In this document: positions 16,637 through 23,724 of the stretch, piece by piece
Numbering within the stretch: the first letter of the stretch is position 1
Layout: each line of letters opens with the position of its first letter
Assembly: GCA_016714985.1 (NCBI GenBank)
Contig: JADKBS010000003.1
Location: 1 to 64,000 of the forward strand
Length of the DNA: 64,000 bases
Reading direction: 5' to 3'
DNA from: Saprospiraceae bacterium
Lineage (GTDB): Bacteria; Bacteroidota; Bacteroidia; Chitinophagales; Saprospiraceae
Made by a program: the position numbers and the translations under genes
The notes under the pieces: model-generated
Told to the model about the DNA's origin: nothing
What the model saw: the letters and a program-made list of their open reading frames with translations, nothing else
Databases searched by the model: none

Positions 16637-17791
16637 TTAGGCAGGGGCATACGTGCGCTTCCGCCAAATTGCGCCAGCAACGCCGAGGATGAACAAAATC
16701 ACTGCTATTATCTCGGCTTGGGTAGGCTGGAAGGGCAGCGACTCATAGACCTCGTTCACCCTGATTTTTTCAATCCAAAACCGCTCGAAGCCATTGAGAA
16801 TCAGGTAGATGAAAAATATCATGCCCGGCACTTTCACCCGCTTGCGGATGGCCCAAAGGAACCCACCAATGGCAAATGAAGCAATTGTTTCGTACAAAGG
16901 TGTTGGGTAAACGGGATTGGCCAGCCGTGTGCAGTGCAACCAGGTGCAGCCTTCGATGGGGATGCCTGCCTTGTTCACGTTGTGCGGGTAGTCGTAGGCC
17001 CAGAACCAGTCGGGCAAGAACCACCAACCGGGTTGCGCAGCGGCATCAATGCCCCAGTCGCCATCGCCGGAAAGTTGGCAACCGATGCGGCCTACGCCAT
17101 AGGAGATGATGAGTGCCGGGGCCACTGCATCCGCTGTGGGCCAAAAGGGCATTTGGTGCTTGCGCATGTACCAAGTGACACCGAGGTAGCCACCAATGAG
17201 ACCGCCATAAATGGCCAAGCCGCTGCCAGAAAAGAAGGTGCCGATGGGGTCTTCAAAAAAGCCGGACGGTGCTTCGAGGATGGCAAAAATCTTCGCTCCG
17301 AGGATGCCCGTTATGGCAGCAATGATGGTCAGGTCGCCGATGCGGTCGTGCGGATACATTTGCGTGATGACCTCTTTGGGCTTAGGCAAGGCCTGTTTTT
17401 TCCTTTCATACCAGCGCGAGGCACCGAACAAGGCAGCGCCTGCAATGCCCGCCAGCCAATTGCCTTTCGGGGATAGCAGCACATCGGCGGCATCTTTCTG
17501 GAAATCGGCGAAATGCTGGAAGATGTAAACGAACTTGAAGCCAATCAGGAAACCGAAAATGGCATTGGAAGCGATGTCCCAAGGTGTGGCGGGTTCGCCC
17601 ACAATAGTCTTGACATTGGTTGCCTGATAAATGCCCTCATCCGCCTTGCGTTTTAGTTCTAGGTAAAAGAACAGGGCTGCTGCCAATATGGACACAACAA
17701 GCAAGACCCCAAAAGTCTTGAAAATAGAAGTCCAGTTATCGGGCTGGGTACCGAAGAGGTCGTGGAAGAGGTAGGAAAAATCCGGGTACAT
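16637..17791 (-). CDS. lgt: Prolipoprotein diacylglyceryl transferase Lgt
   Basis: A 384-residue polytopic inner-membrane enzyme that transfers diacylglycerol to the lipobox Cys of lipoprotein precursors. The start at 17791 (MYPDFSYLFHDLFG) begins the conserved region; the frame is open to 17836, but that part is encoded by a word repeat. Key signatures are GRIGCQLSGDGDWG (the Lgt GRxGN-like loop) and NPVYPTPLYETIASF with the conserved Tyr/Glu, plus about eight hydrophobic helices. It is longer than E. coli Lgt (291), as usual in Bacteroidota, because of loop insertions. Confidence 0.93.
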   Translation of the reverse strand: MYPDFSYLFHDLFGTQPDNWTSIFKTFGVLLVVSILAAALFFYLELKRKADEGIYQATNVKTIVGEPATPWDIASNAIFGFLIGFKFVYIFQHFADFQKDAADVLLSPKGNWLAGIAGAALFGASRWYERKKQALPKPKEVITQMYPHDRIGDLTIIAAITGILGAKIFAILEAPSGFFEDPIGTFFSGSGLAIYGGLIGGYLGVTWYMRKHQMPFWPTADAVAPALIISYGVGRIGCQLSGDGDWGIDAAAQPGWWFLPDWFWAYDYPHNVNKAGIPIEGCTWLHCTRLANPVYPTPLYETIASFAIGGFLWAIRKRVKVPGMIFFIYLILNGFERFWIEKIRVNEVYESLPFQPTQAEIIAVILFILGVAGAIWRKRTYAPA

Positions 17792-17807
17792 TGAGTGATT
17801 GTTTGAA

Positions 17808-17845
17808 ACGGTCAACGGTGGACGGTGGACGGCCAACGGTGGGCG
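17808..17845. repeat. Heptameric array of the ACGGTGG type upstream of lgt
   Basis: The stretch reads as consecutive heptads ACGGTCA-ACGGTGG, then ACGGTGG-ACGGCCA, then ACGGTGG. It has no clear inverted mate here but uses the same word as the 12474-12522 hairpin. It begins 17 bases upstream of the lgt start codon. Confidence 0.75.
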
Positions 17846-17884
17846 CTTGGGGGCAAAGATAGTTGGCTTTTTTGGAACAAAAAC

Positions 17885-18481
17885 TTAGGCTAGGATGGCT
17901 TGCATCAGTTCATGGAAATCACGGGGCGGGGCATAGAGGCGGTCGGCATAAGCCGTGGCCCTGAAGGTGAGCAGGCGGGGCTGGTCGTTGCGGAGCGTGA
18001 GTTCAATGGTGACGTTGCCAAATAATTGGTCAATCAACTTGCCTTCCTCCCAGCTTTTCTTGGGTTTTAGATAATGCCGCTCGACTGTCTGTACCCAATC
18101 TTTTTCTGTCCATGTACGCACATTGGAAAGCTGGGATTGGTAGGGCAATGCCAGTATTTTTTCCTTCAGCAAGTCGAGGAAATGGGAGGTATCCTGCTGG
18201 TTGAAATCAAGACGGTCGAAGTGGAGGGCAAAGCCCTTGGTGGAATCAGATTGCAGGAAGGTGAGGGCTGGGTCAACGCCCGCCGGGTTGGACTGGTAAA
18301 TGGTGTATTGCGCAGCAAGCAAGTCAAAAAACCGACGGCAAGGGAGGCTGCCTTTCCAGTTTTCGTAGGCTGCTTTTTCTTCCTCGCTGCGTGCCAATAT
18401 TTCATTGAAAATTGGCTTGGAAGGGGAGCTTTCCTCCGCCTCCTTGAAAAAATCCTTGAAAAAATCCCAGATATTGGTCAT
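17885..18481 (-). CDS. Conserved-looking protein of unknown function
   Basis: This 198-residue soluble protein is not recognised. It has no signal peptide or membrane helix. The N-terminus MTNIWDFFKDFFKEAEE is amphipathic and acidic. The rest is mixed alpha/beta with no catalytic motif that I can identify. The codon use and length look like a real gene, and it lies between lgt and ferritin on the same strand. A period-8 word hairpin occupies the gap on its upstream side. Function unknown. Confidence 0.7.
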   Translation of the reverse strand: MTNIWDFFKDFFKEAEESSPSKPIFNEILARSEEEKAAYENWKGSLPCRRFFDLLAAQYTIYQSNPAGVDPALTFLQSDSTKGFALHFDRLDFNQQDTSHFLDLLKEKILALPYQSQLSNVRTWTEKDWVQTVERHYLKPKKSWEEGKLIDQLFGNVTIELTLRNDQPRLLTFRATAYADRLYAPPRDFHELMQAILA

Positions 18482-18493
18482 AACAGCGGGGAG

Positions 18494-18553
18494 TGGGAAA
18501 TTGAGATATTGGGAAATTTCGGAGCGTTCTCAATTTCCCAATTTCCCAATTTC
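18494..18553. repeat. Period-8 word hairpin (AATTTCCC type)
   Basis: GGGAAATTGAG ... TTGGGAAATT (18495-18518) faces CAATTTCCCAATTTCCCAAT (18531-18550). The right arm repeats CAATTTCC every 8 bases. It lies in the gap between the ferritin stop and the start of the unknown gene, both on the minus strand. Confidence 0.75.
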
Positions 18554-18557
18554 AAAT

Positions 18558-19085
18558 TTATCCCTCACCACCTGCTCCTTCGGCGGCGATGGAGGCTTTG
18601 TTGAGGGCATCCATTTCCTTGTCAATGAAATAGAGGCTTTGTGGGCCGTCGCCTATCAGCCGGATGCGGTCGAGCACGGTGCGCATCAGGGCTTCTTCTT
18701 CCCGTTGTTCAGTCACGTACCATTGCAGGAAGTTCTGTGTGGCATAGTCGTTTTCCTTGTTGGCAAGGGTGATGAGCTTGTTGATGCTGGCCGTCACCTT
18801 CTGCTCGTGCTCATAGACCTGCTTAAATACCTCTTGTACCTTTTCCCATTTGCGGGGCGGCTCCTTGATGCCGGGCGTAAGGGCAAAGCCGTCCACATCG
18901 GACAGGTACTCGAAAATCTTGAGCATGTGCATCCGCTCTTCTTCTGATTGGCGCTTGAGGAAGTCGGAGCAGCCTTGCAGGCCTTGGCTGTCGCACCAGG
19001 TGGCCATGCTGAGGTAGAGGAATGAGGCATATCCTTCAAACTCGATTTGCTGGTTAAGGGCTTCCTCCATTTTCTTTGAAATCAT
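18558..19085 (-). CDS. Ferritin, non-heme type
   Basis: A 175-residue four-helix iron-storage protein of normal bacterial ferritin length. The ATG at 19085 starts the conserved MISKKMEEALNQQIEFEGYASFLYLSMATW helix region (residues 1-30, written here only to mark helix A). Ferroxidase ligands are visible as Glu17, the SEEERMHMLKIFEYL segment (Glu and His), and the later EQREEEALM Glu residues. It should oxidise and store iron in a 24-mer in the cytoplasm. The frame is open far upstream, but that extension has no ferritin features. No Fur-like box was recognised. Confidence 0.93.
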   Translation of the reverse strand: MISKKMEEALNQQIEFEGYASFLYLSMATWCDSQGLQGCSDFLKRQSEEERMHMLKIFEYLSDVDGFALTPGIKEPPRKWEKVQEVFKQVYEHEQKVTASINKLITLANKENDYATQNFLQWYVTEQREEEALMRTVLDRIRLIGDGPQSLYFIDKEMDALNKASIAAEGAGGEG

Positions 19086-19443
19086 GGTAGCTATTGTTTT
19101 TTCGGTTGTGTGATTTAGAACTGGTCCTGACAAAACCCGCCGTGGAATTGCATACAACGGGGTATCCAAAGGCCCGAACAAGTCTAAACGACTCAAGTGG
19201 GGTTTGGTTTTGCAAAAGTGAAATTTCCAATCTGAATGGGACACATTATGGTGATGGTTTTTTCTGAAAGGACAAGTCAGCAAGACCGAAAATACAGCAA
19301 AATATGGAGATTTGTTGCGAAGTGACGCATACCCAACTTTACTATGTTGAAAAATCGGTATGGCTGGATGCAGAATTTAGCTAATTTTGCCCGGCTTCTT
19401 CGGAGACATTCAAAACGGGGAGCAAACTGGTTAAACGAGCTAT
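19086..19443. other. Divergent region between ferritin and parA
   Basis: No gene is supported. It should hold the ferritin promoter on the minus strand and the parA promoter on the plus strand; a good parA box is at 19382. I see no clear operator or parS-like repeat. Confidence 0.4.
19382..19389 (+). promoter_or_regulatory. Candidate -7 box TAATTTTG for parA
   Basis: TAATTTTG is an exact fit to TAnnTTTG. It would start a transcript near 19396 with a leader of about 48 bases. The -33 region has only a weak match. Confidence 0.4.
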
Positions 19444-20202
19444 ATGGGAAAAATCATCTCGCTATTGAATCACAAAGGTGGCGTTGGCAAGACAACGAGC
19501 ACCATCAACATAGGTGCAGGTTTGGTCGAACTGGGCAAAAAAGTGCTGCTCATTGACCTCGACCCGCAAGCAAACCTGTCCCTCTCCTTGGGCATACCAC
19601 GGCAGCCCAACACGATTTACGAGGCACTCCGCGGCGAATCAGACTTGGAACCCTTCAACGTCAGGGAGAACTTGGACGTAGTGATGTCCACCCTCGACCT
19701 TTCTGGTGCCGAAATGGAACTCATCAACGAGGCAGGCCGGGAATACATCCTGAAGGAACTGTTTGAACCCATTCGGGACGAATACGACTTCATCATCATT
19801 GACTGCCCGCCTTCGCTGGGCCTGCTCACCTTGAACGCACTTGGCGCAAGCGATTATGTCTATATTCCTTTGCAAACGCAGTTCCTCGCCTTGCAGGGTT
19901 TGGCAAAAATCAAGCAGGTAATAGACAAAGTGAAGTTCCGTTTGAACAAAAACCTCGAAATTGGAGGCGTTATTGCCACTATGTACGATGCCCGCAAGAT
20001 TCTGAACAGGGACGTAGTGGACACCATCAAAAAATATTTTGGCGAAAAAGTGTTCAATACCCTCATTCGGGACAACGTTTCCTTAGCTGAGGCACCTTCG
20101 CAGCGGAAGGACATTTTCAACTATAACAGGAGTAGCATCGGAGCGCAAGATTATATGAACTTGTGCAAAGAAATATTGGAAAGAATTGAAGCGGGCAAAT
20201 AG
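19444..20202 (+). CDS. parA: ParA/Soj-family partition ATPase
   Basis: A 252-residue deviant Walker-A ATPase of the Soj/ParA type. The Walker A motif is HKGGVGKTTSTINIGAGL with the signature Lys before GGVGKT. Walker A' is VLLIDLDPQANLSLSLG, and Walker B is FIIIDCPPSLGLLTLNAL. Such proteins form ATP-dependent DNA-bound gradients that segregate chromosomes or plasmids or position large complexes. No ParB-type gene follows. Instead the next gene encodes a ribbon-helix-helix-like protein, which is the likely partner. The gene is short, without an N-terminal autoregulatory DNA-binding domain. Confidence 0.93.
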   Translation: MGKIISLLNHKGGVGKTTSTINIGAGLVELGKKVLLIDLDPQANLSLSLGIPRQPNTIYEALRGESDLEPFNVRENLDVVMSTLDLSGAEMELINEAGREYILKELFEPIRDEYDFIIIDCPPSLGLLTLNALGASDYVYIPLQTQFLALQGLAKIKQVIDKVKFRLNKNLEIGGVIATMYDARKILNRDVVDTIKKYFGEKVFNTLIRDNVSLAEAPSQRKDIFNYNRSSIGAQDYMNLCKEILERIEAGK

Positions 20203-20209
20203 AAAAGGT

Positions 20210-20278
20210 CATTTGCCATTGGTCATCAGTCATTGTTTGGGGCTTTTTGGAGCCAATTGACCAACGACCCAATGACAA
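20210..20278. repeat. Heptameric inverted repeat between parA and its partner
   Basis: The left part reads as the heptads CATTTGC-CATTGGT-CATCAGT-CATTG (20210-20235). The right part, CAATTGACCAACGACCCAAT (20254-20273) and following GACAA, is its imperfect reverse complement and runs into the partner's start codon at 20272. The hairpin would sit at the ribosome entry site. Confidence 0.75.
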
Positions 20279-20817
20279 TTAATTTCACTATTGTGAGCAA
20301 AAAGAAATTTACGGACGGACTCGAAAGCCTGTTCTCCATTGACCACAACAAGGAGAGCGGGCAGGGCACTACATTCTTGGAGGGTGTAAACCCCGACGAG
20401 ATGCGCCCCGGCGCAGGTCGGCCTGCCGCAGCCAAGCCCTCCCACCGCAAGAACTTCACTACCGACCTCGACTCGCTGTTGCAAGAGGCAATGCAAGAGT
20501 CCTTCGAGGAGCAGATACAGGAGCGTGAGACCACACAAGCCGCTTCGAAGGCGCAGCCATTCCACCAGCAAGCGCACCGCCGTAAGCCGCTCGGCGGCTT
20601 GGACATGCTCATCCGCCGTACCGTGGAGCGGGGTGCGGTCGAAGAAGACCAAATCACCGGCACCCGCCGCCTTACCGTTACTTTCGACAAAGAAAGGCTC
20701 AACAAGCTGAAAATCATCGCCCGCATGGAGAAAGCTTACCTCAAGGACATCCTTGGCGACATCGTGGAAGAATACATCCGAAGGTACGAAAGCCAGAAAG
20801 GGGACGTACAGGATTAA
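20272..20817 (+). CDS. Ribbon-helix-helix-like ParA partner with repeated short motifs
   Basis: A 181-residue basic protein directly after parA. The ATG at 20272 is preferred because the longer frame from 20233 is encoded by the repeat hairpin. The C-terminal part (residues 132-167, RRLTVTFDKERLNKLKIIA followed by two helices) looks like a ribbon-helix-helix DNA-binding fold. Upstream are three spaced copies of a short motif: KKFTDGLESLF (11-21), KNFTTDLDSLL (60-70) and KPLGGLDMLI (105-114), separated by Gln/Ala/Pro-rich linkers. The repeated motif may contact ParA. It probably replaces ParB as the DNA-binding partition factor. Function inferred from context. Confidence 0.72.
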   Translation: MTINFTIVSKKKFTDGLESLFSIDHNKESGQGTTFLEGVNPDEMRPGAGRPAAAKPSHRKNFTTDLDSLLQEAMQESFEEQIQERETTQAASKAQPFHQQAHRRKPLGGLDMLIRRTVERGAVEEDQITGTRRLTVTFDKERLNKLKIIARMEKAYLKDILGDIVEEYIRRYESQKGDVQD

Positions 20818-20987
20818 ATTCGTTGGGCAATGTGTTTTTTCGGAATCTTTGAGGCACTTCATTTGTTGATAGCCCCGGTTCAAATCCTGTCAATTGTAAA
20901 TGGCCTACATAATTATTATTGATATTGGTACGATTTGTACCTTGCCTTCATTTCTAATCTAAAAAAACAGGCCTTTAACCCATCCTT

Positions 20988-22202
20988 ATGAGTAAAGAGT
21001 GGAACGTAGGCGGCAATCAAGCGAGCGGCTTGAAAGAAGAAACCGAACATGCCGTGTTGGTCGGTGTGATATATGGCTCCCAAACCGACGATCAGGTGAA
21101 CGAATACCTGAACGAGTTGGAGTTCTTGGCATTGACCGCCGGGGCGCAATGCGTCAAGCGCTATACGCAGCGGCTGCCCAACCCGCACCCACGCACCTTC
21201 ATCGGCAGCGGCAAAATGGAGGAAATCAAGAAGTATATAGATGCCCATGAAGAAGTGAACATGGTCATCTTCGACGACGACCTCAGCGGCAAGCAGGTGT
21301 CGGCCTTGGAGACGGAACTGAAGGTGAAAATCGTGGACCGCAGCTCGCTTATACTCGACATATTTGCCCGCAGGGCACAGACCGCCCAAGCCAAAACCCA
21401 GGTGGAACTGGCGCAACTCCAATACCTGCTGCCAAGGTTGCGGGGTCTTTGGACGCACTTGGAGCGCCAACGGGGTGGTATCGGTATGCGGGGGCCTGGC
21501 GAAAAGGAAATCGAAACCGATCGACGTATTGTCCGTGACAAGATTTCTTTGCTGAAAAAACAACTCGAAAAGATTGACCGACAAGCGATTACGCAAAGAA
21601 AGACCCGTGGCGAGATGATACGGGTTTCGCTAGTCGGCTATACGAACGTGGGCAAAAGTACCCTGATGAACGTGCTGAGCAAATCGGACGTTTTTGCCGA
21701 AAACAAGCTTTTTGCAACGCTGGACACGACCGTGCGCAAGGTCGTCTTCAACAATGTGCCCTTCCTGCTATCCGACACAGTTGGCTTCATCCGAAAACTA
21801 CCGCACCACTTGGTGGAAAGTTTCAAGTCCACCTTGGACGAGGTGCGGGAGAGCGACATCCTGTTGCATGTGGTGGACGTAGGGCATCCTCGCTTCGAGG
21901 AGCATATCAAAGCCGTGAACGAGACGCTGGATGAACTCGACGCACGCAACAAGCCGACCCTGATGGTTTACAACAAGGTTGATATTTACAGGGAGAAAAA
22001 CTTCGATGCGCTGCTTGATGTGGGCACGAAAAAAGAAATCGAACGGGAGCTATTGGCCAATCTACATAACCAATTCGAGTATGACGGTATTTTCATCTCA
22101 GCCGCCAACCGGGACAATATTGACCAACTTCGTGAAATGATGATTACAATGGTGAAAAGGGAGTACCAGATAAGGTATCCGCACGAAGTGAGAAGTTGGT
22201 GA
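20988..22202 (+). CDS. hflX: Ribosome-associated GTPase HflX
   Basis: A 404-residue GTPase that splits or rescues stalled ribosomes. The N-terminal HflX domain contains NPHPRTFIGSGKMEEIK, and the connecting segment has the family signature RLRGLWTHLERQRGGIGMRG then PGEKEIETDRR. The G domain carries G1 VGYTNVGKSTLMN, G3 DTVGFIRKLPHHLVESF and G4 NKVD. The length is usual. The upstream gap of 170 bp contains TACGATTTG near 20929 as a weak promoter candidate. It is probably not part of the parA unit. Confidence 0.95.
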   Translation: MSKEWNVGGNQASGLKEETEHAVLVGVIYGSQTDDQVNEYLNELEFLALTAGAQCVKRYTQRLPNPHPRTFIGSGKMEEIKKYIDAHEEVNMVIFDDDLSGKQVSALETELKVKIVDRSSLILDIFARRAQTAQAKTQVELAQLQYLLPRLRGLWTHLERQRGGIGMRGPGEKEIETDRRIVRDKISLLKKQLEKIDRQAITQRKTRGEMIRVSLVGYTNVGKSTLMNVLSKSDVFAENKLFATLDTTVRKVVFNNVPFLLSDTVGFIRKLPHHLVESFKSTLDEVRESDILLHVVDVGHPRFEEHIKAVNETLDELDARNKPTLMVYNKVDIYREKNFDALLDVGTKKEIERELLANLHNQFEYDGIFISAANRDNIDQLREMMITMVKREYQIRYPHEVRSW

Positions 22203-22227
22203 ACAGCGGCAACCCTATGCCATAAAT

Positions 22228-22926
22228 TCACAAATCCCCCAACTGTGGCCGTACCACGATTTCCTCCACCACAGCGGAAGGCCCCATTTGCCAAGCACCC
22301 CAAACGGCAAGGGCAATATCGCTGGCCTGCATCAACCTGCTTTCAGGCAGGGTAACGCCCGCCCAACTATCCGACCAAGTGGCACCGGGCATGATGGACG
22401 TCACCTTGATGCCCTTGTTTTTCAGTTCTTCCCGCAGCACCTTGGAGAAGCCCAACAACGCAAATTTGGAAATAGTGTAGGAGCCGCCGCCGGGGTAGGC
22501 AATCAGGCTGGCGATGCTGCACATATTGAAGATATGGCCGCTACCCTTGGCAAGCATGACCGGGAGCATGGCACGGGTGAAGTGGTAGGCACTATACAGG
22601 TTGGTTTCAATCTGCTTTTCGAGCTGGCCATCTGGCTCGGCGGTGATTTCGCCGGAAAGGAAGACGCCCGTGTTGTTCACGAGGCAGTCCACTTCGCCCC
22701 ATTGTTGCTTCACAAAATCGGCGAAGGCCAACACGTCGGCCTTTTGGCCCATGTCGGCAGGCTTGGTCAGTACTTGTACGCCAAATTTCCCTTCAAATTC
22801 GGTTTTGAAAGCTGCCAAATCCGCTTCCGAGCGGGCACAAATGGCCAGGTCAAAGCCCTCAGCGGCAAATTTTTCAGCGATGGCCCGTCCAATGCCCTTG
22901 GTAGCACCTGTGATGATGATTTTCAT
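22228..22926 (-). CDS. Short-chain dehydrogenase/reductase (SDR)
   Basis: A 232-residue classical SDR oxidoreductase. The cofactor motif is ITGATKGIGRAIAEKFA, with Arg at the end of the second strand (CARSEADL) suggesting NADPH. NNTG replaces the common NNAG near residue 87. The catalytic Ser-Tyr-Lys is visible as CSIASLIAYPGGGSYTISKFAL. The substrate cannot be inferred. The start at 22926 opens directly on the first beta strand. A MITE-like element lies 43 bp upstream of the start. Confidence 0.9.
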   Translation of the reverse strand: MKIIITGATKGIGRAIAEKFAAEGFDLAICARSEADLAAFKTEFEGKFGVQVLTKPADMGQKADVLAFADFVKQQWGEVDCLVNNTGVFLSGEITAEPDGQLEKQIETNLYSAYHFTRAMLPVMLAKGSGHIFNMCSIASLIAYPGGGSYTISKFALLGFSKVLREELKNKGIKVTSIMPGATWSDSWAGVTLPESRLMQASDIALAVWGAWQMGPSAVVEEIVVRPQLGDL

Positions 22927-22968
22927 AGTCTAAAAATAGGTATAGGTGAAGTTAATCAAATGAATATC

Positions 22969-23085
22969 GTAACTACTTAGCAGGGGGGGATTTTCAATTT
23001 TTCCCAAAAAACACCCTAAAATGTGGGAGGAGAGAGAAAAAATGAAATTTTTTCTCTCTCCTCCCATACCCGCCTAAGCAGTTAC
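22969..23085. mobile_element. MITE-like element, copy B (117 bp) with perfect 8-bp target duplication
   Basis: The ends are GTAACTACTTAGCAGG and, at the right, CCTAAGCAGTTAC. The element is flanked on both sides by TGAATATC (22961-22968 and 23086-23093). Relative to copy C at 49730 it is inverted and lacks one arm of the second hairpin. The hairpin GTGGGAGGAGAGAGAAAA ... TTTTCTCTCTCCTCCCAT is retained. It sits between the dtd stop and the SDR start. Confidence 0.9.
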
Positions 23086-23109
23086 TGAATATCAATTCAT
23101 TGATAGTGA

Positions 23110-23562
23110 TTACTCTTTTGCTTTAGTGTCCATCAAAATTGTCACAGGGCCATCGTTGAGCAAGGCTACCTTCATATCGGCACCGAACTCGCCCGTGCCG
23201 ACTTCCAGCCCCGACGTTGCCCGCAGGGTAGCCACGAATTTTTCATACAAAGGAATGGCCACATCCGGCTTAGCGGCCCTGATAAACGAGGGGCGGTTGC
23301 CCTTCTTCGTGCTGGCATGAAGGGTGAACTGGCTAACGACGATGATTTGGCCTTGTATATCTTGAACAGATAGGTTCATCAGCCCGTTTTCATCACCGAA
23401 GATGCGCAATTGGGCAATTTTTTTCGAGAGCCAATCAATGTCCTCGTCTGCATCCTCTTCCTCGATACCGAGCAGAATGAGCAGGCCGGGGCCAATTTGC
23501 GACTTGACTTTTCCTTCAATCGTGACGGAGGCTTGTGAAACCCTTTGTATGACTGCTCGCAT
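23110..23562 (-). CDS. dtd: D-aminoacyl-tRNA deacylase Dtd
   Basis: A 150-residue deacylase that hydrolyses D-amino acids from mischarged tRNA. MRAVIQRVSQASVTIEG at the ATG at 23562 is the classic Dtd N-terminus, so this start is preferred over the upstream Met at 23595. The catalytic SQFTLHASTKKGNRPSF loop (SQ and the Thr) and the NDGPVTI Gly-Pro motif, which excludes L-amino acids, are both present. The length matches the family exactly. Confidence 0.96.
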   Translation of the reverse strand: MRAVIQRVSQASVTIEGKVKSQIGPGLLILLGIEEEDADEDIDWLSKKIAQLRIFGDENGLMNLSVQDIQGQIIVVSQFTLHASTKKGNRPSFIRAAKPDVAIPLYEKFVATLRATSGLEVGTGEFGADMKVALLNDGPVTILMDTKAKE

Positions 23563-23724
23563 GGCTTGGATGATTTTTTTTGAAAACCGATGCAATCATA
23601 AGCGTTTTATACCAAAAAAGTTAAGCAGCGCGGCAAGCCGCATATTGCTTCGCACTCCCAACTTCGTTTCGTAGTTTTGCGCCACCACCAGCGATGGAAC
23701 ACCTGCTGGCAAACATACCTCATA

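Noticed and set aside
20876..20896. GGTTCAAATCC, like a tRNA T-loop
   Set aside because: No matching acceptor, D-arm or anticodon arm can be folded upstream, so no tRNA gene or clear tRNA fragment is supported.
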